A DNA stretch of 31,235 nucleotides, taken from Nemertoderma westbladi (lineage: Eukaryota > Xenacoelomorpha > Nemertodermatida > Nemertodermatidae). Position numbers and translations under genes: made by a program. The stretch lies in NCBI GenBank assembly GCA_032718475.1, contig JAUCBJ010000842.1:1-31235 (forward strand), given 5' to 3'. The notes below the pieces were generated by a model, which made no database searches, was not told where the DNA came from, and worked only from the letters and a program-made list of their open reading frames with translations. Positions 17,842 to 27,273 of the stretch are shown in pieces (positions within the stretch are counted from its first letter, which is position 1; every line of letters starts with the position of its first letter).

Positions 17842-18268
17842 TTTAGAAAAATGCTTTTGTTTCAGAAAATTTGGAATGTGGATCTTTAATATATATATAT
17901 ATATTATTTTTTTCTAATTTCAACTGGAAAGGGTTTTTCAGTATGCTTTCACATGGCCTCCCCCTCCGTACGCTAGTGCCCCCCCCCCCCCCCCCATTCT
18001 AATGTATTGTAGCCATCCACCCAACACATTGCGTAACTCAGAATTAAACTCCACACAGCCCATACTTTACTTTCATTACCACCACACCGCCAAGTGGAGA
18101 TTCAATTGCGGCTGTTATTTTCTGATAATCGCTGTAAATTATTATAACCTAGGCTTTAACTGGTTTAAATAACGGCTATAGCTTACAAACCTATGGTATG
18201 ATATGGAAGTGGTGTCCTGTGTGCTCTGCAGACATCCTACAGAGCATAGCATTACACACACAGAGAGC

Positions 18269-18290
18269 AGAGAGAGAGAGAGAGAGAGAG
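18269..18290. repeat. (AG)11 microsatellite
   Basis: A pure AG dinucleotide run of 22 bases, preceded by the near-repeat CAGAGAGC. Confidence 0.95.
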
Positions 18291-18397
18291 TGAGGGCTGC
18301 TTGATTGACACACGGCTCAGTGGGAATCTAGACTTTGAAGTGCAGCGCCTTTGGTAGAACTCAATGGCAGGATTTATAAGCCTGATACATTTCAATA

Positions 18398-18451
18398 TTT
18401 GATCAAACTTTGATCAATGTTTGATCAAAGTTTCATCAATGTTTGATCAAA
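18398..18451. repeat. cluster of TTTGATCAAA palindromes at 22-bp spacing
   Basis: Perfect TTTGATCAAA palindromes occur at 18398-18407, 18420-18429 and 18442-18451, spaced exactly 22 bp. Related half-sites lie between them (CTTTGATCAATG at about 18408 and GTTTCATCAATG at about 18430). It may be a small tandem repeat of 22 bp or a set of protein-binding sites. Confidence 0.8.
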
Positions 18452-18809
18452 GGAATGCTTTTTGAGAGCGGGGCTGTATTCCTGCTTTCTGCTGCTCTAC
18501 AGTCGCCATAATTTCAGGTCCTTTGATGGGGATATGGATATTCTTGTGAGACTTGTGAGACTCCAGTGGTCTTTTTGGTGTATATCCCAAATGGACTCTG
18601 ATCCTCCTGTACACTGTCTAAATAACTTTTTCTCCCATTTGGGTTCTGAACATTTTCATCTTGACTTTGATAGTTGTTTATATTCATGCTGAATCCTTGC
18701 ATGATTTTCAAACTCAGTGGTACCACAATTTGGGTTTTCTAATTGTTTTTAGTCTAATTAGATTTAACTGCATATGTAGTATAATTTGTACCTGGACAAT
18801 TCGTTCCCA

Positions 18810-18853
18810 GACAATTCGTACCCGGAATTTTTGTATGATGGGTACGAATTGTC
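18810..18853. repeat. 14-bp inverted repeat around ACAATTCGTACC
   Basis: GACAATTCGTACCC (18810-18823) pairs perfectly with GGGTACGAATTGTC (18840-18853) over a 16-base loop. A third, direct partial copy (GGACAATTCGTTCCC) lies just upstream at about 18794. The pattern could be the end of a small decayed foldback or MITE-like element. Confidence 0.8.
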
Positions 18854-19382
18854 CAGATACATTTTATAATTAAGATACATATTTTTTTTCCAAAAAAATG
18901 TTCTAGAAAAAAATGTGTTCTAGAACAAAAATATTTATAAAAATTGATAACTAACACAAGTTCTTTTCGATCGGATCTTCATCCTCCGGCTCCGGCAAAA
19001 ATATAGCCAGAGTTCATTACTTTTTAAAATAAGCTGTGAGCTGTACATTTGGAATAGCGTCAGTTCCATAGCCTATGCCAGTGTTTCCTTCCCTAAAGGA
19101 TGATTCGTTCTGCTGTACTGCAGTACTGTCACACTGTGTGTGTGTAGGCTAGTGGTCAGTCAGCCAGTACTGCAGTAGGCCTTGGTTTGGTAATGTATTG
19201 CAGTATTGCATTGCATAGTGTGTCACACACTAGCAGATTAGACTGTAGACCTACTGAGTACTGACTGACTTAGCCTACCGGTACCGGTACATAGTTCAGT
19301 AGTTCGCTTTAGGTAGATGATAGATGAGATGCAATAGCTGTAGTAAGTATAAATAATCTGATACCGGTACTGTAATTCTGAT
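18854..19382. other. non-coding stretch, locally repetitive
   Basis: I see no gene. Short palindromic words are frequent, such as TACTGCAGTA near 19120 and 19170 and TAGTGTGTCACACACTA at about 19217-19233. There are several ACCGGTACCGGTAC words near 19270. Confidence 0.5.
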
Positions 19383-20470
19383 ATGGCAAGGAAAGTATCC
19401 CCTGTTTGGGATTTTTTCATGAAGAATGAACAAGACTCTTCCATCGCGATTTGTAAAGTTGATGGGTGTTCCACCTCTATATTATATCAAGAGGTAGAAA
19501 GGGACACCCAAAGTCCTATGGAACTGGACCTCTCTTTGGCCATCTACAATTACAATTAAAACATCACACCACCTTCAAAGAAGTGAAGATGGTGCAGGAG
19601 TCAGAGATGAACATATGAAAAGAAAGTAAGAAAACGAAAGTACGTGATACAGCCGAGACAGGATGAGGTTCCAGTACTGTCAGGAGGAGACAAAGATTCC
19701 AGAGATCCTATTACCAGTACCCAGGTCTGTGCATTGAACCCTGTTGCCTCTGCTAAACAGTTAACTATTGACCAGCTCATTAGACAGAAACGTCCCTATG
19801 AAAAGGGGGGCATAGAAACAAGAAACCTAAACTTCAAGCTTATGGAATGGATTTGCGATGCTATGTTACCATTTACTGTAATAAACAATCCATTGTTTAA
19901 GATATTCATACAAGCCTTAGATTTCCTGTACACTGTTCCCAGTGATTTTCAGTTACGGACAGTACTAATTCCAGAGGCATATTTGCATGTAGCTCTTTGA
20001 TTAAAAGAGCTACTAGATGACTTAAATGATTATTCGGCTACTACTGATGTCTGGACCTTGAGTAAAGTGCAGTCTTTTAAAGTTTCATCGTCCACTTCAT
20101 CTCCGCTACATGGCAAAGGAAAATGTTTGTGCTGCAGTGTTTGCCCTTCCCAGAAACTCACACAGCAACCAACATTGTTTCCATTCTGGGAGAGATAGTC
20201 GACAATTGGGATTTTGTTGAAAAATGCCTTGAACATGGTAAATGGCCTAGAAAATAATTGTTGGCCTGTGGTTGTTTCAACCACGGTTTACATTTCGTCG
20301 TCACCATGCACTGAAAGATATGGGTGATAGTGTTCGAGTTCGAGGTGATACTGAGTCTGATATATCAATTATAATTAACAAAGTTCGCAAAACTGTCGCC
20401 TATTTTAGAAGAAGCACAAAAGCTATTGAATGGGTTTCATTACAGAAGGTAGGCCCTAAATCTAAACGTA
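19383..20470 (+). pseudogene. BED-finger hAT transposase, decayed
   Basis: The remnant starts with an ATG at 19383 (MARKVSPVWDFFMKNEQDSS), a BED-finger N-terminus with the aromatic W and a cysteine pair (CKVDGC). The finger's histidine part (YGTGPLFGHLQLQLKHH) appears in another frame from about 19497, so a frameshift splits the finger. Next comes a frame over 19644-20000 with QLTIDQLIRQKRPYEKGG and ICDAMLPFTVINNPLFKIFI, characteristic of ZBED/hAT transposases. The core continues in mixed frames: ATTDVWTLSKVQSF near 20035-20075, FIVHFISATW then FPETHTATNI near 20080-20180, and INKVRKTVAYFRRSTKAIEW near 20370-20430. Multiple frameshifts and stops show it is dead. Confidence 0.65.
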
Positions 20471-20757
20471 TAAATTTAAATATATACAGTATAATAATAC
20501 TGAATGTTGATGTTTTAGTCTTCAATTTCTGGATTATTTGACAATTATTAACCAGGCCCTAAACATAGATATAATATTAAATGAATAATAATAACAACAA
20601 TTGAATATAGGTTATGAAACTGCTGAAGCCATTCACTGAAATATCAACGAAGTGCGAATGTAAGGACTCATCTCAGAAACAATTCACTATACGCATGCAG
20701 TAAGCACAGGCATGTTATCTTTATTTATTTATTATTTCCTGTTTATTATATGTTATC
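20471..20757. other. AT-rich non-coding spacer
   Basis: Nothing recognisable lies between the hAT relic and the LINE-C fragment. A TTTA-rich patch is at about 20720-20755. Confidence 0.5.
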
Positions 20758-20965
20758 TTGGCAGCCTCATGGAGTGAATAAGCATGGTGGACAGCCCATG
20801 ACTTTCTTGAGACGCATCTTAAAGGACACTGGCCTTAAAGATGCGGATGATCTAGCAAATGTCATGGGTGATAGGGAGTTGTGGCGGTGCAATTTTGTTG
20901 ACAAGCCGGCACAGCATTCTTAAAAATGCAGCTGCAATGCAGCATGCTGATCCTAGTAGTAGTAT
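20758..20965 (+). mobile_element. LINE-C 3' fragment, copy 1
   Basis: This is a roughly 207-bp match (about 93% identical by eye) to 30529-30735. It encodes the last residues of a LINE ORF2-type protein: MTFLRRILKDTGLKDADDL, then VMGDRELWRCNFVDKPAQHS and a TAA. The resemblance is to the C-terminal tail that follows the AGHC motif in RTE/Nimb-type LINEs. It includes a short 3' UTR (AAAATGCAGCTGCAATGCAG). It starts abruptly at TTGGCAGCC, as expected for severe 5' truncation. Confidence 0.65.
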
Positions 20966-21250
20966 ATGTTATCTAAATACAAATGTTGATAAATAAAATC
21001 AAATGCTTGTATGGTTACAAATGTTTTATTTAATTATTAAGACACAACAAGCGGGTAAATGCCGTACTGGTAGGTAACAAAATACATTAATTAAAATCAA
21101 ACAACTTAACCATTGTACCAATGCATTGCATTGGTGCATTGCATTGCATTGCATTGGTCCGCACCTACTGTTACCGCTGTACTGCCTATGCAGTAATGGA
21201 ATAGAGTCTGCATACTGCTAGGCCTAACTGCCATTACTTTCTGTATTTAC
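20966..21250. other. spacer with (TGCAT)n repeat
   Basis: I see no gene. A TGCAT pentanucleotide repeat, itself partly palindromic, covers about 21119-21157. The 5' end of LINE-B probably lies near the right end of this stretch. Confidence 0.5.
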
Positions 21251-21346
21251 TTTTTTCGCGAACATAAACGACTCAGATTATTGCTGTAAACCGCACTCGG
21301 TCGTCTGAGAAAGTAGTCTCCGATATCAGTTATACTCTCGACCATC

Positions 21347-22092
21347 ATGCCTCAAAAATCCACAAAAGACAACGTTACTCGATCGAGCTCTCCCGCACTG
21401 CCTCGCCCCACCTCGATGCCGATATCGACGCGACCGGTACCGTTACCGGTTCAGGTGCAAACCAAATTGCTGAGGTCCTAGCTGCTATTTCTGCATTAAA
21501 CCGCGAACTGTCCATTATCAAGTCTGATATTACCGTAATTAAAAAGGAAACAGCCGGACTTGCCGAAATCAAATTGCGTGTCGATGCTATGGAAAGCAAA
21601 ATCAATGTTGCTATCCCGGAGAAACTGTCTGTACTTGATGATCGCATCGATGATCTTGAGCAACACTCACGGAACTACAACTTGTTAGTACACGGTGTAG
21701 AAGAGGAAAAATCGCTGACGGCATCGATTCAACTCCTCAGTTTAAATAAACAAGACATTGACAACTTCCATCGCCTGGGAGCCAAGCGTAACGATCCACG
21801 GTCTAAACCTCGCGCGATTATTATTCGATTCGTAAGCAGGATGCGCCGCGATCAGGTGATGAAAGAGAAGAAGGGCAAACTAGCGAGCGGGGCCTATATT
21901 ACAGAACATCTCACGGTGCACCGGGCCTCGTTGCTGCGCACTCTAAAGGATCTAAAAAAGAAGGGGAGCCTCCACTCTGCCTACTCTGTTAATGGAGTTA
22001 TTCTCGCTAAGGTTGAAGAACAACAACGTCCGATTCAAATAACCTGTGCGGACGACATTCAAATCAAGTTGGGGATCCCGATTACTATCTAA
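21347..22092 (+). pseudogene. LINE-B ORF1, coiled coil and RRM-like RNA-binding protein, one frameshift
   Basis: ORF1 proteins of this kind trimerise and coat the LINE RNA. The ATG at 21347 opens MPQKSTKDNVTRSSSPALP. That frame stops at about 21480, while the rest of the protein runs in the next frame to a TAA at 22090-22092. One base has therefore been lost or gained around 21400-21425. The main frame gives a leucine/isoleucine-rich coiled coil (IAEVLAAISALNREL, then LRVDAMESKI and LDDRIDDLEQHSRNYNL). An RRM-like core follows (NLLVHGVEEE, FHRLGAKRND, PRAIIIRFVSR) and then a basic C-terminal domain (RDQVMKEKKGKL). This is the L1-ORF1-like (Transposase_22) architecture also used by some CR1-type LINEs. 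The length, about 248 residues, is normal. Confidence 0.75.
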
Positions 22093-22612
22093 TCATGTGT
22101 TATCCTCCACTGTTTATTTTATTTCGGTAATTTAACAGCTGGGAATCTTAGTCCTAGCCCCAGGAACCTGGATTACTTAATCTGACAACTTTATATTACT
22201 TCACAAATACGTATAAACAAATTTCCCCATCCGTAAATCTAATACGGCAGATTGGCCGAGCAGATATGCACTTATTATATGCATTTATTTAGCTGCTTGG
22301 TTTATCTTTATTTACGCTAGTTTAAAGCTCTAGATTTAGTTCTAGTGTTCTTAGTACATTATACATTAAGTGAATGTTGGCTGCGCAACCTCAAGTAGTC
22401 CTAATTTTAATCTTTTAATTTTGTTAACTTAACACAGGCTTTAACACGGCCGACAAACCGTGTTGCTCTTTCTGTTTCAGTTTTTTTTTTAACCAAACGA
22501 GTGTCCTATTTTCTGTACTTTATGCGAACGATATTTTCATTTACCTTGCTGTACCGGTACCACCAGCGAAGAACCCCTACCCCCATCCACTGGTATATAT
22601 TGTATATACTGC
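22093..22612. other. LINE-B inter-ORF spacer, 520 bp, with hairpin
   Basis: This region separates ORF1 and ORF2 and has no open frame of note. AACACGG (22443-22449) pairs with CCGTGTT (22458-22464). A T10-type tract follows near 22482. The long spacer raises the question of how ORF2 is translated. Confidence 0.6.
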
Positions 22613-25600
22613 ATGGAAAACATTTTGCCTTTTTTTAATGCTGATTATAGTGACCCCGATGTTTTTACCCCTATTGTACCCAGAGAATACCGTCGTGAAT
22701 GTCGTAAACTATTAGGCCAAAGTTTAAACACCGATAACATAGATAATTATTTACCAGATGATGACATAGATCACAATTCTCCTTTTTCCCAAATTGACCC
22801 AGATTTTAATATACCTGCCAATTTTCACTGTGATAATTATTACGATAGCGATATGTTTAATACTAACTTAGGAAATGAGAATAATAAAAATAACCTTTCA
22901 ATTCTCCACCTGAACTGTTGCAGTTTGCAAACCAACTTAAATGACGTTAATTTATTTTTGGATTCTCTAGCCTTAAAATTCCACATCGTTGCCTTCTCCG
23001 AAACCTTTTCAAAGAATGATTCGCGAGTCAATCTTTACAATATTCCTGGCTACCATAAACCTTTTTTACACCACCGGCCTAATATGGCCCGTGGTGGCGT
23101 TGCCATTTTTGTCCGGGAGGACATACCTTTTTGTATTGAACGCCCGGATCTCCAGATTGCCAATGTTGAAAATGTTTGGATTGAATTAAAATTGAAAAAC
23201 TGTATGAAATCTCTACTCGTAGCCTGTATTTATCGTAGTGGTAAAGTAAGCTGTGATACTTTTCTGTCGGACCTCGATAGCAATCTTTTACAAATTAGTC
23301 GCAAAAGCCATGATATTTTAATTACTGGGGATTTTAACCTAGATGCCATAAACCCATCTAGTTTCTACATCCGCTATAACAAAATCTACAATAGCCATGG
23401 TTTACATCAAATAATTAATAAGCCGACAAGAGTTACATTACATTCAAAATCAACCATTGACCATATTTTAACCAATTCTCAAAAAAATATTATACAGTCA
23501 GGTGTGTTTCCAATACAGATTGGAAATGCTGATCATTTTGCGGTTTTTGCAATATTCCAAAAAAATTCTAGTTATTTTCTCGATCAACCTAAAAAATTCC
23601 GTTATGACTTCTCACATTTTAACAAAGAAAAGTTTCTCACTGATCTGCGCGATCGCAACTCCTGGTCATATGGTTTGCAAGACTCAGACAGCGACAAGAG
23701 CTTTGAGGCCTTTAACGATAATTTTATTAATATCACGAGAAGACATGTCCCTATGGTCGAGATTAGACCCACCGATATTTGTCGTAAACCCTGGCTTACT
23801 CAAAAGTTATTGGCTAAAGTAAAAAAAAAATACAGTCTGTATAGTATCTATATTAAAAATAAGTCAGCTCCCAATTTTGAGTTATATAAAAAATACCGTA
23901 ACCAATTGACACTGGAATTGCGAACCGCAGAGAAAAAATATTTTTATCTTCAATTTATAAAAAACCAAGGAAATATGAAAGCCACGTGGCGACTTATAAA
24001 CTCGGTTTTATCAGGATCGGCTAATCGTACATGCCCGGTTCAAATAAAAGTGGATGCCCCCCTAGAGACTGGTGTCCAGCCCGCACAAACCCCTTTACAA
24101 CCGCTAATAGAGACTGCTGCCCACCCTGTCCAACCCCCTCCAGTACCCTCCCTGGAGACTGCCGCCCACCCTGTCCATGTCCAACCCCCACCAGAACCCC
24201 ACCTGGAGACTGCTGTCCACCCAGCACAACCCTCTTTACCACACCCCCCAGAGTGTCCAGCCTGCACAATCCCTTTTACAACCGCCCCTAGAGACGGCTG
24301 TCCTCCCTGCACAACCCCCCTAGAGACTACTGTCCACCCTGCTCAACCCCCTTTACAACCATTTCTAGACACGGCTGTCCAATTCCCAATACAACCGCCC
24401 ATAGAGATTGTTGTCCTCTCTTCACAACCCGTAATACAACAGATCGAAAATACAAAACCCTCACAACCCCCAATACAACCTTCACAACCCTCAATACAAA
24501 AGGACGAAAATACGAAAATTATTTCAGATCCCATAGAAATTGCAGAGTCATTTAACGAATTGTTTTCTTCTATCGGTCCGAAACTGGCCTCCAATATTCC
24601 GGATAGTCCGATTAACCCCATATCTTATTTAAGAGCATCACTTCCAAACTCCTTCTCCTTATCAGAAGATTCAAACGAGGAAGTATTGAATATAATTCAT
24701 GATATTCCAGAAAACAAATCAACGAGTGATTGTTTCCCTATTAAATTAATTAAAATAGGGGCGGGTATATTAGCATTACACTTAACTATATTAATTAATT
24801 GCTGCATTCGAAATGCAGTTTATCCATCGTTTATGAAAATCGCTAAAGTAATACCAATTTATAAAGGCGGCAGCCCTCTAGACCGGACGAATTACAGACC
24901 AATTTCTATTCTAAGCATCTTTTCAAAAATTTTTGAAAAAATAATCTACATCCAACTTCTTGGTTTCATATCGAAAAACAAAATTATTAACTTAAATCAA
25001 TTTGGTTACCAGAAAAATGTATCGACGTACCATGCCCTTCTACAGTTAACAGAAAAAATTCGTCAAATCCTAGACATCAAGCATACATCCTGTGTTATAT
25101 ACTTAGACCTTAAAAAGGTGTTCGATACAATTGATCACACAATACTACTAAAAAAGCTAGAAACTTATGGTGTGAGAGGTCTGCCGCTAAAATTAATAGC
25201 TAGCTATCTGAGCAACCGTAGACAGTACGTAGCCGTTGGTAGCAATATCTCCGGTACACTGAATCTCATATGCGGTACCCCTCAAGGATCCCTGTTGAGT
25301 GTCTTATTGTTTATTATCTATATCAATGACCTACCCAATTGTACCAGTCTTTTAGCAGTCCTTTTTGCCGACGACACGAGTTTAACCCACAGTTCTCATT
25401 CACCTGAACCACTATTAACAGAAGCTAATTTCGAACTTGAAAAAGTGTCCGACTGGTTAGTAGCCAACAAACTGTCACTAAACCTTTCAAAAACAGAGTA
25501 CATGATTATATCAAACAAAAAATATTACTCCTCCAGTGCCCCAATGCTACAAATTAAAAATAAAGCAATAACCGAAACTTTGACCACTAAATACTTAGGG

Positions 25601-26197
25601 CTGTGGATAGATTCTGACATGTCTTGGAAGACACACACAAACTATATACACAAAAAAATATCAAAATCCATTGGAATATTTTACAAGTTACGTTATGTCC
25701 TCCCACGACAAATGTTGCGGGTACTCTACTTTACACTAATCCATCCGTACATCTGTTATGCTCTTATTGTTTGGGGTAACACACATCATACTTTCATTCA
25801 CCCGCTCAAGGTGTGCGTTAATAAGGTACTAAGAGCCATAACATTTTCTGACTCCCGATCCTCGGCAAGTCCACTCTACAAAGAGCTAGGAATTCTTCCA
25901 ATTGAAAAGCTGTACATACAGCAAGTAGCTTTGGCAATGTTTGATACATCCAACAATCTCGACAAATCTAATCTGTCAAATTTATTTTCTAAGGTCTCAG
26001 AAATCCACACATATAACACGAGAGCGACAACATCAAAAAATTACTATTTCCCCAATGTCCGTCTCGTAGTCGCGCACCGCTCATTTAAATTTCAGGGAGT
26101 CAAAATTTGGAATGACCTGCCCGAAAATATTCGGGCTTCAAAATCAAAACATACATTTACTAAACTTTTAAAAAAATACCTCCTGGAAAACGCTTAA
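22613..26197 (+). CDS. LINE-B ORF2: APE-type endonuclease plus reverse transcriptase
   Basis: An intact 1194-residue frame. Endonuclease motifs: LHLNCCSL (about residue 98), AFSETF (about 127), GGVAIFV, ILITGDFNLD (about 236), STIDHILTN (about 281) and ADHFAVF (about 306). All expected catalytic residues are present. The RT spans about residues 660-1000: KVIPIYKGG, NYRPISILSIFSKIFEK, YLDLKKVFDTIDH (motif A), GTPQGSLLSVLLFIIYIND (motif B from 888) and FADD (918-921, motif C). The C-terminal tail has NTRATTSKNYYFPNVR and KIWNDLPENIR, usual for CR1/L2-like LINEs. Between endonuclease and RT is a proline-rich repeat of about 150 residues (about 480-628) that family members normally lack. Motif B is odd: SVLLF replaces the usual GPLLF. 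The ORF may be active or only recently dead. Confidence 0.88.
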   Translation: MENILPFFNADYSDPDVFTPIVPREYRRECRKLLGQSLNTDNIDNYLPDDDIDHNSPFSQIDPDFNIPANFHCDNYYDSDMFNTNLGNENNKNNLSILHLNCCSLQTNLNDVNLFLDSLALKFHIVAFSETFSKNDSRVNLYNIPGYHKPFLHHRPNMARGGVAIFVREDIPFCIERPDLQIANVENVWIELKLKNCMKSLLVACIYRSGKVSCDTFLSDLDSNLLQISRKSHDILITGDFNLDAINPSSFYIRYNKIYNSHGLHQIINKPTRVTLHSKSTIDHILTNSQKNIIQSGVFPIQIGNADHFAVFAIFQKNSSYFLDQPKKFRYDFSHFNKEKFLTDLRDRNSWSYGLQDSDSDKSFEAFNDNFINITRRHVPMVEIRPTDICRKPWLTQKLLAKVKKKYSLYSIYIKNKSAPNFELYKKYRNQLTLELRTAEKKYFYLQFIKNQGNMKATWRLINSVLSGSANRTCPVQIKVDAPLETGVQPAQTPLQPLIETAAHPVQPPPVPSLETAAHPVHVQPPPEPHLETAVHPAQPSLPHPPECPACTIPFTTAPRDGCPPCTTPLETTVHPAQPPLQPFLDTAVQFPIQPPIEIVVLSSQPVIQQIENTKPSQPPIQPSQPSIQKDENTKIISDPIEIAESFNELFSSIGPKLASNIPDSPINPISYLRASLPNSFSLSEDSNEEVLNIIHDIPENKSTSDCFPIKLIKIGAGILALHLTILINCCIRNAVYPSFMKIAKVIPIYKGGSPLDRTNYRPISILSIFSKIFEKIIYIQLLGFISKNKIINLNQFGYQKNVSTYHALLQLTEKIRQILDIKHTSCVIYLDLKKVFDTIDHTILLKKLETYGVRGLPLKLIASYLSNRRQYVAVGSNISGTLNLICGTPQGSLLSVLLFIIYINDLPNCTSLLAVLFADDTSLTHSSHSPEPLLTEANFELEKVSDWLVANKLSLNLSKTEYMIISNKKYYSSSAPMLQIKNKAITETLTTKYLGLWIDSDMSWKTHTNYIHKKISKSIGIFYKLRYVLPRQMLRVLYFTLIHPYICYALIVWGNTHHTFIHPLKVCVNKVLRAITFSDSRSSASPLYKELGILPIEKLYIQQVALAMFDTSNNLDKSNLSNLFSKVSEIHTYNTRATTSKNYYFPNVRLVVAHRSFKFQGVKIWNDLPENIRASKSKHTFTKLLKKYLLENA
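24050..24500 (+). repeat. proline-rich tandem repeat within LINE-B ORF2
   Basis: The DNA is a degenerate C-rich minisatellite with a core near CTAGAGACTGCTGTCCACCC plus a variable CAACCCCCT-type filler. The translation repeats the phrases LETAVHPAQP, LIETAAHPVQPP and LETTVHPAQPPLQP. From about 24250 to 24320 the repeat is read in a different frame (ECPACTIPFTTAPRDGCPPC), after which the LET-HPAQP frame returns. This points to two compensating indels in C-runs. Shadow open frames exist on both strands across it. Confidence 0.88.
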
Positions 26198-26916
26198 TTA
26201 ATATTAGAATTGTTTATAAATATTAATACAAATTATACTAATATGTAAAAATTAATCAACTCTTATTTCCCTTTCCTAATGGTCCATTCTTTGTGATGAT
26301 CGCATTTTATTTATTTATTTTTATTTTTTGTTAAAAATTATAATATGATTTCTCGTTTCCTAGGTTGTAATAATTGATATTATTACTGTAATAACTTATA
26401 GAAATAACAAATTTGGTACACACACTTTAAATAAACATTGGAATCAGAAAATTCACGGTGGTCTTCGCTTTTCAATTCTCATAAGATTAATTTTTTTTTT
26501 CGCTTTACCTTCTATGCTATTTCTCTTGCTTTGTCTTTCTTGGTGTGCTTCTATTGTGCAGTAATCTTTCACTTAAAAATATCTTGTACATGTGAGTAGA
26601 TTATTTTCACTCATTTTCCATAAAAATATCATGGACGCGGCGCAGTCCAACTCAAATTTCGAGTATTTGCATGAAATCCACGAACTAGTGGCACTTGCTA
26701 CTATGTGGATTTCATTCGAATTCGGATCCTCACCCAATAATTAAATGTATCTATATTACTTTATTTCGTTTTTGCTATCGTGCTGGTGCTGGGTCTGTCG
26801 TACCATATTTTATTGGAATTATTAAAGTTCAAAGTTCAAGTAAGTTTAAGTTGCATTAACCAATGCAAACTGCTGATCTGAGAGCACATCACAGGCAGCC
26901 TCGGTTTCGCCCAAAA
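26198..26916. other. LINE-B 3' UTR and following non-coding DNA
   Basis: I see no gene. The LINE-B 3' UTR probably ends after AATAAA (26430-26435). Further on, an 11-bp inverted repeat pairs ATGAAATCCAC (26671-26681) with GTGGATTTCAT (26705-26715) across a 23-base loop. Confidence 0.5.
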
Positions 26917-26967
26917 GGAGGCTTTATCAGGTTAACAAGGTACCTTGTTAACCTGATAAAGCCCTCC
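26917..26967. repeat. 51-bp near-perfect palindrome
   Basis: A perfect 44-bp palindrome without a loop spans 26920-26963, centred on GGTACC. The left arm is GGCTTTATCAGGTTAACAAG plus GT, and the right arm is its exact complement. It extends to GGAG...CTCC on the flanks with a single bulged base. Such a sequence can extrude a cruciform. It lies at the left edge of a hAT-like scrap. Confidence 0.92.
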
Positions 26968-27008
26968 TAACAAGGGTTATTAAAGCAGTTGGAGCGATAT
27001 TTCGGTGG

Positions 27009-27273
27009 TAGAGATAACTGTGAGCATTTCGAACATCTTTGCACTAGCTACGCTCTTAGACCCAAAGTTTAAGAAACAAGTGAGTTTTGAAATTATGTCT
27101 TATTTAAAACTTTTAAAACTTACAGGGAAAGTTTTATTTACCTTTTTCACAATACAGTCAACTTTACAGCTCTAGACTAGTACTTTACAATGAAATTGAA
27201 GTGTTCAGCACCAGAATAGAATAAGAAGAAAAATATTTGTTAACCCTTCAAGATCCTGGAGAAGATCTCGCCA
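27009..27273 (+). pseudogene. hAT transposase C-terminal scrap with exon-like ends
   Basis: The frame at about 27030-27080 gives NIFALATLLDPKFKKQ, the well-known ALxLDPR/KFK motif of ZBED/hAT transposases. It is followed at once by GTGAGT, a good splice donor. A second exon-like piece before 27273 reads LYNEIEVFSTRIE, an in-frame stop, then EEKYLLTLQDPGEDLAS, and again ends at GTAAGT. It may be a degraded host-domesticated ZBED-like gene or a transposon relic. The second piece is a weak call. Confidence 0.4.

Larger units (their letters stand above)
16672..18268. other. non-coding stretch with hairpins and poly-C tracts
   Basis: There is no gene I can support. Small open frames at 17169-17351 and 17363-17608 show no family motif. 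An imperfect inverted repeat pairs 16986-17002 with 17017-17035 (TTGATCTTTAGGTAAAG against CTTTATCTAAAAAGATCAA). A perfect hairpin lies at 17419-17447. Poly-C tracts are at 17816-17841 and 17979-17995, with a TA run at about 17889-17904 between them. Confidence 0.5.
21250..26440 (+). mobile_element. LINE-B, near full-length non-LTR retrotransposon
   Basis: A two-ORF LINE: ORF1 (RNA-binding type, 21347-22092), a 520-bp spacer, ORF2 (endonuclease-RT, 22613-26197) and a 3' UTR with AATAAA at 26430-26435. The boundaries are estimates, because I could not identify a target duplication or a repeat tail. The apurinic-type endonuclease, the RT layout and the RRM-like ORF1 place it in the CR1/Jockey/L2 assemblage, in a clade distinct from LINE-A. 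Confidence 0.75.

Noticed and set aside
24021-24621. Open frames in other phases and on the minus strand within LINE-B ORF2
   Set aside because: They follow from the C-rich repeat lacking stops. The real frame is the continuous ORF2.
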